A stretch of 64,000 bases of DNA, taken from assembly GCF_024505145.1 (NCBI RefSeq), contig NZ_JANIAA010000026.1, forward strand, positions 1-64,000, in the 5' to 3' direction. Position numbers and translations under genes: made by a program. Shown here in pieces: positions 9,466-18,238 of the stretch. The notes under the pieces were generated by a model. That model did not search any database, was not told the DNA's origin, and worked only from the letters and a program-made list of their open reading frames with translations. Within the stretch, counting starts at the first letter, position 1, and the number at the start of each line of letters is the position of its first letter. This DNA is from Streptomyces rugosispiralis. GTDB lineage: Bacteria; Actinomycetota; Actinomycetes; Streptomycetales; Streptomycetaceae.

Positions 9466-9554
9466 CGGTGCGCCCGGGGCCGGGGCCTCCCGACGTGGGC
9501 GCAGGGCGTGCGAGAACGGGGGCCTCCCGACGTGGGGCCGGGCCTCCCGACGTG

Positions 9555-9592
9555 CGGCCGGGGGCCTCCCCGCGCCGGGAGGCCCCCGGCCG
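9555..9592 (+). terminator. Strong 16-bp GC-rich hairpin after rsgA
   Basis: CGGCCGGGGGCCTCCC (9555-9570) pairs perfectly with GGGAGGCCCCCGGCCG (9577-9592) around a 6-nt loop. There is no U-tract, which is common for actinobacterial terminators. The left arm is the last of three copies of a GGGCCTCCCGACGTGSGGC-like repeat starting near 9482, so it may have arisen from a small repeat array. Confidence 0.6.
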
Positions 9593-9640
9593 AAACGCCG
9601 ATTGGGGTGGCCGTGCGCGGTAACTCGACGCCACGATGGC

Positions 9641-9671
9641 CCTGCGAGGCCCCTGCGAGGCCCCTGCGAGG
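9641..9671. repeat. Short tandem repeat CCCTGCGAGGC, about 3 copies
   Basis: Three head-to-tail 11-bp units lie just upstream of the oxidoreductase gene at 9729. No function is apparent. Confidence 0.6.
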
Positions 9672-9728
9672 GGCGCCTGGAGGCCCTTGCGACAGTGATA
9701 CGAGCGAGAAGCGAGAGAGCGGGTTGCG

Positions 9729-11180
9729 ATGAATCAGGCCACGGACGAGTACGACGTCATCGTGCTGGGCGCGGGCCCGGTCGGTGAGAATCTGGCCGAC
9801 CGGACCCGCGCCGCCGGACTCTCCACGGTGATCGTGGAGCGTGAGCTGGTCGGTGGTGAGTGTTCGTACTGGGCCTGCGTCCCCAGTAAGTCGCTGCTGC
9901 GCCCGGTGCTCGCGCGGGCCGAGGCACGCCAGGTGCCGGGGCTGCGGGAGGCGGTCGGGGGGTCGCTGGTGGCGGCCGATGTCTTCGCCCACCGCGACAA
10001 GCACGTCGGCAACTGGACGGACGACGGTGCGCTCACCTGGCTGGATTCGGCCGGGATCGACCTGGTGCGCGGCCATGGGCGGCTGGTCGGGCCGCGGCGG
10101 GTCGCGGTGACGCCGCCGGACGGATCCGACGGCGCGGAGCGGACCCTCACCGCCCGGCACGCCGTGGCCGTCTGCACCGGCACCCGGGCCGCGCTGCCCG
10201 ACATGCCCGGGATCGCCGAGGCCCGGCCCTGGACCAGCCGGGAGGCCACCAGCTCCGCCACGGTGCCGGAGCGCCTGATCATCGTGGGCGGTGGTGTGGT
10301 GGCCGCCGAGATGGCCACGGCCTGGTGCGGCCTCGGCTCGCGCGTCACGGTGCTGGTGCGTGGCTCCGGGCTGCTGAACCGGATCGAGCCGTTCGCGGGC
10401 GAGCTGGTCGCCGAGACGCTGAGGGAGGCCGGTGCCGAGATCCGCACCGGTACGTCGGTGAAGGGCCTCGCCCGGCCGGGCGGGGTGGCGGGACCGGTCA
10501 CGGTGACCCTGGAGAGCGGGGAACAGCTCGAGGCGGACGAGGTGCTCTTCGCCACCGGGCGCGCCCCGCACACCGCGGACGTGGGCCTGGACGCGGTGGG
10601 GCTCGAACCGGGCGGCTGGCTGAAGGTCGACGAGACCTGCCGGGTGACGGACGTCCCCGACGGCTGGCTGTACGCGGCGGGCGATGTCAACCACCGAGCG
10701 CTCCTCACCCACCAGGGCAAATACCAGGCGCGCATCGCGGGCGCGGCGATCGGGGCACGCGCGCGGGGCGTCGAGCGGCTGGACACGGGCCGCTGGGGCG
10801 AGTACGCGACGACCGCGGACGAGGCGGCCGTACCGCAGGTCGTCTTCACCGACCCGGAGGTCGCCGCGGTCGGGCTGACCGCTGAGCAGGCCGAGTCCGA
10901 GGGCCGCAACATCCGCGTCGTCGACTACGACATGGGCCAGGTCGAGGGCGCGGTCCTTTACGCGGACGGCTACCGCGGCCGCGCCCGCATGGTCGTCGAC
11001 CTGGACCGGGGCCATCTGGTCGGCGTCACCTTCGTGGGCCCCGGCGTCAGCGAACTGCTCCACTCGGCGACGGTCGCGGTAGCGGGCGAGGTCCCCGTCG
11101 CCCGCCTGTGGCACGCGGTGCCGTCGTTCCCCACGATCAGCGAGATCTGGCTGCGGCTGCTGGAGACGTACCGGGGGTGA
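9729..11180 (+). CDS. FAD/NAD(P)-dependent pyridine nucleotide-disulfide oxidoreductase family protein
   Basis: This 483-residue protein has the full class I flavin disulfide reductase plan. There is an N-terminal FAD dinucleotide fold (LGAGPVGENLADRTRAAGL), the redox-active cysteine pair with normal CxxxxC spacing (GGECSYWACVPSKSL, residues about 42-56), a second NAD(P) fold (VGGGVVAAEMATAWCGLGS), the FAD motif YAAGDVN, and a C-terminal dimer domain. Relatives include dihydrolipoamide dehydrogenase, mycothione reductase and mercuric reductase. The C-terminal catalytic HPT...E signature reads SFPTISE here, so the usual His base is Phe. The exact substrate therefore cannot be assigned, and lipoamide dehydrogenase activity should not be assumed. 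ATG 9729 follows GAGAGAGCGGG. Confidence 0.85.
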   Translation: MNQATDEYDVIVLGAGPVGENLADRTRAAGLSTVIVERELVGGECSYWACVPSKSLLRPVLARAEARQVPGLREAVGGSLVAADVFAHRDKHVGNWTDDGALTWLDSAGIDLVRGHGRLVGPRRVAVTPPDGSDGAERTLTARHAVAVCTGTRAALPDMPGIAEARPWTSREATSSATVPERLIIVGGGVVAAEMATAWCGLGSRVTVLVRGSGLLNRIEPFAGELVAETLREAGAEIRTGTSVKGLARPGGVAGPVTVTLESGEQLEADEVLFATGRAPHTADVGLDAVGLEPGGWLKVDETCRVTDVPDGWLYAAGDVNHRALLTHQGKYQARIAGAAIGARARGVERLDTGRWGEYATTADEAAVPQVVFTDPEVAAVGLTAEQAESEGRNIRVVDYDMGQVEGAVLYADGYRGRARMVVDLDRGHLVGVTFVGPGVSELLHSATVAVAGEVPVARLWHAVPSFPTISEIWLRLLETYRG

Positions 11181-11502
11181 GGGGGCGGGGCCGCTCGGGC
11201 CGGGGGCACGTGGGGGCACCTGGCGCCCTTGGCCCCGGCTCCCGGCTCCCGGCTACGGGCTCCCGGCCCGCCCCCCGGCTGCTCGGGTTCGCCCTCCGGC
11301 CGCCTTCACGGCTTACGTCGGGGGCGAGTGGCTGCTCGTCTCCGACGCTCCGCCCTGGGCCCAGGGGCGGGTGGCTTGCGGGGCCGGGCTCCTGGGGCCC
11401 AACGGCCGAGCGCGCTGGGGCGGGCTTGAGCGGATCTTGGGCGGGCCTCGGGCCGGTCATCGCGTGGTGTTCCCGTGGACCCTCCCTGTGGACAATGTGG
11501 GG
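11181..11502. other. Intergenic, low-complexity GC-rich stretch
   Basis: The stretch holds short direct repeats of GGCTCCC and runs of CCCGG, with no convincing frame. TGTGGAC occurs twice close to the downstream start. No promoter or operator can be named with confidence. Confidence 0.5.
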
Positions 11503-13647
11503 ATGAGCCAGCAGGGCGACCGACGCCGTCATGAGGACGACTGGTGGGGCGAGTTGTACGACCCACGTCGTGCCGACGCGGGGCCCGCCGCGGCCTCCGA
11601 CTCCGTGGACGACCGGTTCGATTCGGCCTCCCGCACGCTCGCCGGCGACGAGGACGCCGGTAATCAGAGACCGGCCGCGGGCGCCCCCTGGGGCCCGCGG
11701 ACGGGGGAGCCGGGCGGTGCCGCCCCGGGCTCCGACGCCGACGCCGGAGGTGGCCCGCAGGGGTGGCGATCTCCCGTCGACGAGGAGCCCGGTGCCACAC
11801 TGCCCACCCAGCACCGCGCGGAACCCGGCCCCGCAACGCCCTCGACGGGCGGCAACGCCGGGTCGAGCCCCGAGCGGCGCGACAACGCGGGGTCTGGGGC
11901 AACCCCGCCTTCCGACGGCCGCGGGGATTCCGGTGCCGGGTCGGGACGTACGGGGTCGGGTGGTGCGTGGGGTGGCGCGGGCTCGGGACGTACCGAACCG
12001 GGTGGCGCGGGAGCCGGTGCCGCACCGGGCGGCGCGGGTTCCGGCGATTCACCCGGCCGCGCGGAGCCGAGCGACCCCCGACGCACCGGCCCGGCGGGCG
12101 CACCCGGACGTACCGACTGGGGAAGCGCCCCCGGACCCACGAGCCGGGACAGCGCCCCGGGACCCACGGGGCCGGGGAGTCCGCCCGGACCCGCAGGCCC
12201 GGCCGGTGCACCCGGACCCGTAAACCGGGCAGGCGTGCCCGGACTCGCAGACTCGGCGGGCGCGCCCGGCCCCGCAAACCGGGCGGGCGCGCCTGGGCCC
12301 GTAAACCCGGCGGGCGCGCCCGGACCCGCAGACTCGGCGGGCGCGCCCGGCCCCGCAAACCGGGCGGGCGCGCCTGGGCCCGTAAACCCGGCGGGCGTGC
12401 CCGGACTCGCAGACTCGGCGGGCGCGCCCGGACCCACGAGCCGGTCGGGCGCGCCCGGACCCGCGGACCCGGAGAGCGACCCCCGACGCACCGGCCCGGC
12501 GGGTGCACCCGGGGCCACCATCCCCGCCGGGCCGCCCCGCCGTGCCGGGGTGGCCGGGCCGCCCTCGCCGTCCTCGGGGCCGCGCGGTGCGGGGGTGCCG
12601 GCTCCGCCGGAGGCGGCGTTGCGGGCCGACCCGGCGCGGCCCTGGCGGGCCGCGGCCGCCTCGTACGTCGGGGTCGAGCCGCCCGCGTACGAGACCGAGC
12701 CGACCACGCTTCCCGTCACCGATCCGGAGGATCTCCGGGACGTGGTGCCCGACACCGTGCTGGAGGGCGCCCGGTACGGCACGCTGACGCTGCGGGCCGC
12801 CTCCCTGCGCGGGGACGCGGCCCGTTACCGGGGTGAGCTGCGGCGGGACGCGCTGCTCGCGGTGCGGTTCGGGACCGGGGACAGCGCCCTTCTCCTGGTG
12901 GCCGTGGCGAGTGGGCAGCGGGCGGCCCCGGGGGCGCACCGAGTGGCGCGTGAGCTGTGCGAGTGGATCGCCGGGGCGGTCGGCGGCAATCAGGCCCGGC
13001 TGACGGAGGACATTCACACCGCCAACCGCGGCGCCCTCAGCTCCGGGCTGCACCGGCTCACCGACCGTGCCTACGGGCGGCTGCGCGCCGGCGCGACCGT
13101 ACGCGGCCTCGCCCCCGCCGACCACACCGCCTCGGTGCGCTGCCTCCTGCTCCCGGCGCATCCGGCCTGCCGGACCCGGGTGTTCTTCGGCGTCGGCGAC
13201 GGCGGGCTCTTCCGGCTGCGGGACGGCGTCTGGCAGGACCTGGAACCCGAAGGGGGCGAGCGGGACACCGTCGGCGGGCCCGTCATCGGCTATGGGAGTG
13301 GTCGCCCGCCCGTCCAGCGACCGGGCCATGCTCCCGACCCCACACCCGACCCCACACCCGACACCACACCCGAGCCCACACCCGACCCCACCCCCGAGCC
13401 CGAGTCCGAGCCCGTCCACGGGCCCTTCCGGTTCCGCGCCTCCGTCGCCCGGCCGGGCGACACCCTTCTGCTGTGCAGCGCGGGCCTCGCCGACCCCCTG
13501 CGCGGCGAGGCCGCCCTCGCCGATCGCCTGGCCGAGCGCTGGGACACCGCGGAGGCGCCGGGGCTCGCCGCGTTCCTCGCCGACGCCCAGACCGGGGTGA
13601 AGGGCTACGCCGACGACCGTACGGCGGCCGCCGTCTGGGAGGCGTAA
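11503..13647 (+). CDS. PP2C-like protein with a long Gly/Ala/Pro repeat region
   Basis: This is about 714 residues from ATG 11503, where the acidic, conserved-looking MSQQGDRRRHEDDWW begins. In-frame sequence continues further upstream but looks non-coding. Residues about 90-385 are low complexity, with collagen-like GAPGPxxxA units; a block near 12253-12319 recurs at 12337-12402. The C-terminal 300 residues resemble the PPM/PP2C phosphatase fold found in many Streptomyces signalling proteins, ending in the family-like DDRTAAAVWE. The usual metal-binding GD/DG motifs are not evident, so catalysis is doubtful. A second low-complexity insert of (P-[DET]-P-T) units interrupts this domain near 13330-13420. 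No membrane segment is apparent. Function unknown; a pseudophosphatase or scaffold role is inference. Confidence 0.7.
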   Translation: MSQQGDRRRHEDDWWGELYDPRRADAGPAAASDSVDDRFDSASRTLAGDEDAGNQRPAAGAPWGPRTGEPGGAAPGSDADAGGGPQGWRSPVDEEPGATLPTQHRAEPGPATPSTGGNAGSSPERRDNAGSGATPPSDGRGDSGAGSGRTGSGGAWGGAGSGRTEPGGAGAGAAPGGAGSGDSPGRAEPSDPRRTGPAGAPGRTDWGSAPGPTSRDSAPGPTGPGSPPGPAGPAGAPGPVNRAGVPGLADSAGAPGPANRAGAPGPVNPAGAPGPADSAGAPGPANRAGAPGPVNPAGVPGLADSAGAPGPTSRSGAPGPADPESDPRRTGPAGAPGATIPAGPPRRAGVAGPPSPSSGPRGAGVPAPPEAALRADPARPWRAAAASYVGVEPPAYETEPTTLPVTDPEDLRDVVPDTVLEGARYGTLTLRAASLRGDAARYRGELRRDALLAVRFGTGDSALLLVAVASGQRAAPGAHRVARELCEWIAGAVGGNQARLTEDIHTANRGALSSGLHRLTDRAYGRLRAGATVRGLAPADHTASVRCLLLPAHPACRTRVFFGVGDGGLFRLRDGVWQDLEPEGGERDTVGGPVIGYGSGRPPVQRPGHAPDPTPDPTPDTTPEPTPDPTPEPESEPVHGPFRFRASVARPGDTLLLCSAGLADPLRGEAALADRLAERWDTAEAPGLAAFLADAQTGVKGYADDRTAAAVWEA
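12200..12440. repeat. In-frame degenerate repeat array in the PP2C-like gene
   Basis: Units of 27-30 bp encode GAPGP-[AV]-[NDT]-x-x-G. A 66-bp segment (12253 onward) is nearly identical to one starting 84 bp later, so the array is probably length-variable between strains. Confidence 0.8.
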
Positions 13648-13744
13648 GCGCGCCGTCCATGGGTTGATGGACGAAAGGTCAAGGTGGCGGAGAAGCGTCA
13701 CCGGTCCCATCGACCCTGGACGACGAGAGGGATGAGGGCGCGCT

Positions 13745-15487
13745 ATGGCCAAGCAGACCGTGGCGGAGCAGTACGTGGACATCCTGGTGCGCGCCGGTGT
13801 GCGGCGGCTGTACGGCGTGGTCGGCGACAGCCTCAACCCCGTCGTGGACGCGGTCCGCCGCAACGCCGCGATCGACTGGATCCAGGTCCGGCACGAGGAG
13901 ACCGCCGCCTTCGCCGCCGGTGCCGAGGCGCAGCTCACCGGGTCCCTCGCCGCATGCGCGGGCTCCTGCGGCCCCGGGCACGTCCATCTGATCAACGGGC
14001 TCTACGACGCCCACCGCTCCATGGCCCCGGTCATCGCCCTCACCTCGCACATCCCCAGCAGCGAGATCGGCACCAGCTACTTCCAGGAGACCCACCCGGA
14101 GCGGCTGTTCCAGGAGTGCAGCCACTACTGCGAGTTGATCTCCCACCCCCAGCAGATGCCCCGCGTGCTGCAGACCGCCGTCCAGCACGCGATCGGCCGC
14201 AGCGGGGTGAGCGTGGTGGCGCTCCCCGGCGACGTCGCCGCCCGCCCGGCGCCCGAGCGCGCCGAGGAGCACGCGCTGGTGACGTCCCGGCCCACCGTGC
14301 GGCCGGGCGACGCGGAGATCGACCGGTTCGCCCGCATGGTCAACGAGGCGCGGCGGGTGACGCTCTTCTGCGGCCGGGGCTGTGCCGGGGCGCACGATGA
14401 GGTGATGGCCTTCGCCGAACTGCTGAAGGCACCGGTGGGGCACGCCCTGCGCGGCAAGGAGTGGATCCAGTACGACAACCCGTACGACGTCGGCATGAGC
14501 GGTCTGCTCGGCTACGGCGCGGCGTACGAGGCCACCCACGAATGCGATCTGCTGATCCTGCTCGGCACCGACTTCCCGTACGGCGCCTTCCTGCCCGCCG
14601 ATGTGCGGACCGTGCAGGTGGACGTCCGCGCCGAACACCTGGGCCGCCGCTCCAAGCTGGACCTCGCCGTATGGGGCGACGTCCGGGAGACGCTGAGCTG
14701 TCTCACGCCGAAGGTGCGCCCGAAGACCGACCGCCGCTTCCTCGACCGCATGCTGAAGAAGCACGCGGACGCGCTGGAGGGCGTGGTCAAGGCCTACACC
14801 CGCCGGGTCGACAAGCACATCCCGATCCACCCGGAGTTCGTGGCCTCCGTGCTGGACGAGGAGGCCGCCGACGACGCGATCTTCACCGTGGACACCGGGA
14901 TGTGCAATGTGTGGGCCGCCCGCTATCTGTCCCCCAACGGCCGCCGCCGGGTGATCGGTTCCTTCACCCACGGTTCGATGGCCAACGCGCTGCCGCAGGC
15001 GATCGGCGCCCAGTTCATGGACCGCCGCCGCCAGGTGATCTCGATGTCCGGCGACGGCGGATTCACCATGCTGATGGGCGACTTCCTCACCCTCGTCCAG
15101 TACGACCTGCCGGTGAAGGTGATCCTCTTCAACAACTCCGCACTGGGCATGGTCGAGTTGGAGATGCTGGTCTCGGGCCTGCCCGCGTACGGCACGGGCT
15201 ATCGCAACCCCGACTTCGCCCAGATCGCCCGCGCCGCCGGGGTGTACGGCGAGCGGGTGGAGAAGCCCAAGCGGCTGCGGTCCGCGCTGCGCGCCGCACT
15301 GCACCACAAGGGGCCCGCGCTCCTGGACATCGTCACGGACCCCAACGCGCTGTCCATCCCGCCCAAGATCAAGGCGGAGATGGTGACCGGCTTCGCGCTC
15401 TCGGCCAGCAAGATGGTGCTGGACGGGGGCGTCGGCAGAATGGTCCAGATGGCCCGTTCGAACCTCCGGAACGTGCCGCGCCCCTGA
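13745..15487 (+). CDS. poxB: Thiamine-pyrophosphate-dependent pyruvate dehydrogenase, PoxB type
   Basis: This is a 580-residue ThDP enzyme of the pyruvate oxidase/PoxB branch; E. coli PoxB has 572 residues. The N-terminal Pyr domain carries the cofactor-activating Glu in RHEETAAF (near 52). A central nucleotide-binding domain follows. The C-terminal PP domain carries the Mg-ThDP motif GDGGFTMLMGDF...NN (near 438-465). The family decarboxylates pyruvate to acetate and CO2, passing electrons through FAD to membrane quinone. The C-terminus is basic and amphipathic, compatible with lipid association. GAGGGATGAGGG lies upstream of ATG 13745. A hairpin ends the gene at 15525-15555. A 50-bp piece of this gene recurs at 18239. 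Confidence 0.88.
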   Translation: MAKQTVAEQYVDILVRAGVRRLYGVVGDSLNPVVDAVRRNAAIDWIQVRHEETAAFAAGAEAQLTGSLAACAGSCGPGHVHLINGLYDAHRSMAPVIALTSHIPSSEIGTSYFQETHPERLFQECSHYCELISHPQQMPRVLQTAVQHAIGRSGVSVVALPGDVAARPAPERAEEHALVTSRPTVRPGDAEIDRFARMVNEARRVTLFCGRGCAGAHDEVMAFAELLKAPVGHALRGKEWIQYDNPYDVGMSGLLGYGAAYEATHECDLLILLGTDFPYGAFLPADVRTVQVDVRAEHLGRRSKLDLAVWGDVRETLSCLTPKVRPKTDRRFLDRMLKKHADALEGVVKAYTRRVDKHIPIHPEFVASVLDEEAADDAIFTVDTGMCNVWAARYLSPNGRRRVIGSFTHGSMANALPQAIGAQFMDRRRQVISMSGDGGFTMLMGDFLTLVQYDLPVKVILFNNSALGMVELEMLVSGLPAYGTGYRNPDFAQIARAAGVYGERVEKPKRLRSALRAALHHKGPALLDIVTDPNALSIPPKIKAEMVTGFALSASKMVLDGGVGRMVQMARSNLRNVPRP

Positions 15488-15524
15488 CCAGACTGCCCAC
15501 CAGACGAAATGACCAGTAACACAG

Positions 15525-15555
15525 CAGCCCCGTCGGGACCATCCGGCGGGGGCTG
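15525..15555. terminator. Bidirectional terminator-like hairpin between poxB and the HTH gene
   Basis: CAGCCCC pairs with GGGGCTG. The stem extends inward through GTCGG/CCGGC with one bulged base. It separates two convergent genes and can serve both. Confidence 0.65.
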
Positions 15556-15571
15556 TTCGCGTTCCGGGTGG

Positions 15572-16312
15572 CTACTCCCAGACGGGCCGTCCGTTCTCCC
15601 AGAGTGCGGACACGTGTCCGGCGAACCGGTCGTACAGCCCATCGTCGCCCATCCGATGCAGGTGGAACATCGGTGACTCATGGCCGAGCAGACTCGACAG
15701 ATGCGGAGTCACCAGCATTTCGGAATCGAAGCTGAACACCGACAAGGCAATGTGATCATCACTGAACCGAGCGTCGATGCCGTCAATGCGCTTCAGCTTC
15801 GACAGCGCATCAAGGGTGATCCGGATACGCGTGCTGACAGTGAGTGGGACGCCCTCGATCTCCTCTCGACGCCGAGTCACCTCTGATTCCGGGTCGCCGA
15901 TGAGGAAGCGCACAGTGCAACCAGCCGCCGCTTTGGCTGCTAACCGGTCGACGAGACGTGATTGCTCCTGCCAGACGAAGTAGTTGGTGTATCCAGCAAA
16001 GGTGATGCAGTGTGTCGCGGCGTCGATCAACTGCCCCCACACGGTCGTGGGGCAGGCATTGCGGTATGGATAGGCTTGGATGATCTCGCGGCTCGCCCCC
16101 GTCTTGACAACCGATCTGGCTGCCCTTGGCCACAGCATGCCCTCATCTGCTCCTAACGCCTTTGCGACGGCGATCCTCGTGTCGGGATGTGGAGCCCGAC
16201 TGGGATCCTTCAACCATCGCTCCGCTGTCTTGGTGGACACTCCCACCATACGAGCGAGGCGGCTAGCGCTTACCTCCGCCTGCGCCATAGCATTTCGAAG
16301 GGCTTCGTTCAA
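15572..16312 (-). CDS. XRE-family HTH protein with C-terminal DUF5919-like domain
   Basis: About 246 residues. The N-terminus (NEALRNAMAQAEVSASRLAR...STKTAERWL) is a Cro/C1-type helix-turn-helix. The C-terminal 170 residues, with blocks such as FAGYTNYFVW and VRFLIGDPES, match the domain I know as DUF5919 in actinobacterial regulators. TTG 16312 is chosen because GGGGGAGGA stands 4 nt upstream and the HTH starts at once; an upstream ATG at 16402 is possible but would add unlike sequence. Base composition is visibly less GC-rich than the neighbours. It is divergent from the recombinase-like gene at 16415, so self- or element-regulation is likely (inference). Confidence 0.75.
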   Translation of the reverse strand: MNEALRNAMAQAEVSASRLARMVGVSTKTAERWLKDPSRAPHPDTRIAVAKALGADEGMLWPRAARSVVKTGASREIIQAYPYRNACPTTVWGQLIDAATHCITFAGYTNYFVWQEQSRLVDRLAAKAAAGCTVRFLIGDPESEVTRRREEIEGVPLTVSTRIRITLDALSKLKRIDGIDARFSDDHIALSVFSFDSEMLVTPHLSSLLGHESPMFHLHRMGDDGLYDRFAGHVSALWENGRPVWE

Positions 16313-16414
16313 GATTCCTCCCCCGGACGTTTGGGACACTTGGGACCATAGCGTGAAGCTGTCCTGGATGTCCTGTTCCGGGAGGTTCAAACGTCCCGTC
16401 AAGATGGCGACTGT

Positions 16415-16870
16415 ATGCGCATGGACAGCGACGCAACGAAGCCGATCCTCGCATTCATCTACGACCGTGAGGTCACCGCAGAGGATTCAGCGGGTTATCG
16501 GATCCTCGCCTGTCGTCAGTTCGCCCGCGAACTGGGGTGGACAGTCGCGGGACAGTGGGTAGACCGCGGGTCCAACGCTGTAGCCCTGCGACGGACGTTC
16601 TGGACGGGCATGGTCGCCACGATGGAGCACGAGGGCCGGGAGCGGCGAATCATCTGTCTCGTCGCCGACTGGCACCGGATCGCGTTCGACGAGGCGGCGC
16701 GTAACACGCTGCGGCAGACGGTCAGCGACGTTGGAGGCGTGTGCGTGGCCGTCAGTGACGAGCAAGCCCCCGAGAACTCGCGAGACGTAGTCATGCGTCG
16801 GCTTCGCGCTAGCGGGAAGCAGGTCGGCCCGGGTGCGACGCTGGTCCGGCATGACGGGGCGACGGCATGA
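16415..16870 (+). CDS. Degenerate serine-recombinase (resolvase N-terminal)-like protein
   Basis: This 151-residue protein follows the pattern of the resolvase catalytic domain. FIYDREVTAED takes the place of YxRVSTxxQ, CRQFARELGWTVAGQWVDRG matches the helix and strand that follow, and VADWHRIAFD replaces VxxLDRLxRD. The catalytic Ser position is Val, and there is no C-terminal DNA-binding domain. Recombinase activity is therefore unlikely and a DNA-binding or structural role is more plausible. The stop overlaps the next start (ATGA), so the two genes are co-translated. The fold assignment is inference from motif spacing. The start could be ATG 16415 or the second Met two codons on. Confidence 0.6.
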   Translation: MRMDSDATKPILAFIYDREVTAEDSAGYRILACRQFARELGWTVAGQWVDRGSNAVALRRTFWTGMVATMEHEGRERRIICLVADWHRIAFDEAARNTLRQTVSDVGGVCVAVSDEQAPENSRDVVMRRLRASGKQVGPGATLVRHDGATA

Positions 16871-17151
16871 CGCGGTATCCCAGTAGGGACGATTACCTGT
16901 CGCGGCGGGACGCAATCACGCGCATCGCGGCCGTGACGCCTCGCGAAAAGGCCGCCGCGACATTCGAGGAACAGGGGCGCGAAGCCATCAGGGCGTCGTC
17001 GCGGTACCTGGCCGATCCGTCGACGTCACTCGAAGACGCCCATGCCGCGATCAAGCTGCTTCAGCTTGCCCTCTCCGACGTGATCATGGTCGCAGAGGAT
17101 CGACAGCGGCGGCTGGCGCGGTATCAGGAGGCCGCGAGCCAACCCGCCTGA
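16867..17151 (+). CDS. Small helical hypothetical protein
   Basis: This 94-residue hydrophilic, probably all-helical protein (TPREKAAATFEEQGREAIRA...) starts within the stop of the recombinase-like gene (ATGA overlap). No family recognised. The tight coupling suggests it works with that protein or belongs to the same mobile island. Confidence 0.65.
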   Translation: MTRYPSRDDYLSRRDAITRIAAVTPREKAAATFEEQGREAIRASSRYLADPSTSLEDAHAAIKLLQLALSDVIMVAEDRQRRLARYQEAASQPA

Positions 17152-17514
17152 TGACCTCCTCGTCCCCACCCACATCACCGGCTGCGGCGGGGACGAGGCT
17201 CGGCGGCGGACGCACCGCGCGCGTCATGCCCACGCCGCCAGCGGGGGTCCTTCAGGGCGTGGAAGGGATCGCTCGCAGGACCCCCGCGCCAGGACCCCTG
17301 CCTGTCGGTCGCTGGAAAGTCAGGCAGGCAGGAAGCGGTCTGGGAGTGCTTTGGTCGGCTCCTCCCGGATCGTGGTCCCCGCTCCAAGTCCCGGTGACGT
17401 GCGACGGGGCGAGGGGCGGGGGCCGTAAGCACGTGCGGCCTCGTCCCGGCCGGATGGTTGGAGGCCAGGGCCGGGACGAGGGCAGCGCACCACTCACAGA
17501 GAAGAGGTACGCGC
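17152..17514. other. Intergenic stretch with one hairpin in the accessory island
   Basis: CCTGCCTG (17297-17304) can pair with CAGGCAGG (17321-17328) over a 16-nt loop. This is possibly a terminator for the upstream pair. No convincing coding sequence is seen. Confidence 0.4.
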
Positions 17515-17976
17515 ATGCGCAACGGTACAGCTCTGCTCGTCGACGACGAGCGGGCAGGCGTCATCAAGACCGTCATGGACAACAACCCCGGCATGGCGGA
17601 TGACATGGCGGGACGGATCGTCGACGAGGCGGCGAAGTTCGTGATCGCCGCCTCGTGCTCGCAGAGACAGAACCTCACCCCGTCGCGCGTGGTGGATGAG
17701 GGCTGGCATGCGCTCATCCTTCATACACACCTGTACCACCGCCTGTGCGCGCGACGAGGCGCGTACGTCCATCACTCACCCGGGTACAACCCGCGGAACT
17801 ACGACGAGTCGGTCCTGGAACGCACGAAGAGCCGGATCGGGGAACTGGGCTTCTCCGTCGACGCCGAGCTGTGGGGTCCTCCTGGCTCCGATCCGGTTGT
17901 CGTGGCGGCTGAGTGCCAGCACACGGAGGAGTGCGCGATCATGCCGATGCCCCCGGACCCTGGCCCCACGGAGTGA
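17515..17976 (+). CDS. Small protein resembling the glycine-rich-domain-containing (GRDP-like) family
   Basis: About 153 residues from ATG 17515, preceded by AGAAGAGG. The core (VVDEGWHALILHTHLYHRLC...YVHHSPGY) matches the WHxxILxTxxYxxFC / HHxP pattern of bacterial proteins usually annotated as glycine-rich-domain-containing. His and Cys residues clustered there could bind a metal. The biochemical role of this family is unknown to me. The C-terminus (CQHTEECAIMPMPPDPGPTE) is a short Cys/Pro tail. It lies in the lower-GC island downstream of the recombinase-like operon. Confidence 0.55.
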   Translation: MRNGTALLVDDERAGVIKTVMDNNPGMADDMAGRIVDEAAKFVIAASCSQRQNLTPSRVVDEGWHALILHTHLYHRLCARRGAYVHHSPGYNPRNYDESVLERTKSRIGELGFSVDAELWGPPGSDPVVVAAECQHTEECAIMPMPPDPGPTE

Positions 17977-18042
17977 TGAAGCTCGGGGATTCGCCGTGGA
18001 GCGGCCCATCGACGGCAGTAGCGTCACCGAAGGAGGTTCAAG

Positions 18043-18183
18043 ATGAGAACAGACTGGACTGACCCTCGGTATCGCACCGTCGTGATGACGCTTCGAGGAC
18101 TCCGAGAGTGCACCGGGCGACCGGTGAAGGGGTTCCTCGTCCCCAAGCCTGGCAGCGGTCAGGTGCGGGACAAGAGGAGCTAG
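18043..18183 (+). CDS. 46-aa hypothetical protein with strong ribosome site
   Basis: ATG 18043 follows AAGGAGG at 7-nt spacing, and the frame runs 46 codons to TAG. The product is basic (MRTDWTDPRYRTVVMTLRGL...) with no recognised domain. It is retained as a gene because of the excellent Shine-Dalgarno and its position in the island. Its codon use is less GC3-extreme than the chromosomal neighbours. Confidence 0.5.
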   Translation: MRTDWTDPRYRTVVMTLRGLRECTGRPVKGFLVPKPGSGQVRDKRS

Positions 18184-18238
18184 CACAACCTCATAGCGGC
18201 CCCGTCCGTGCGCTTTCCTGTGGCGCCGGGCGGGGCTT

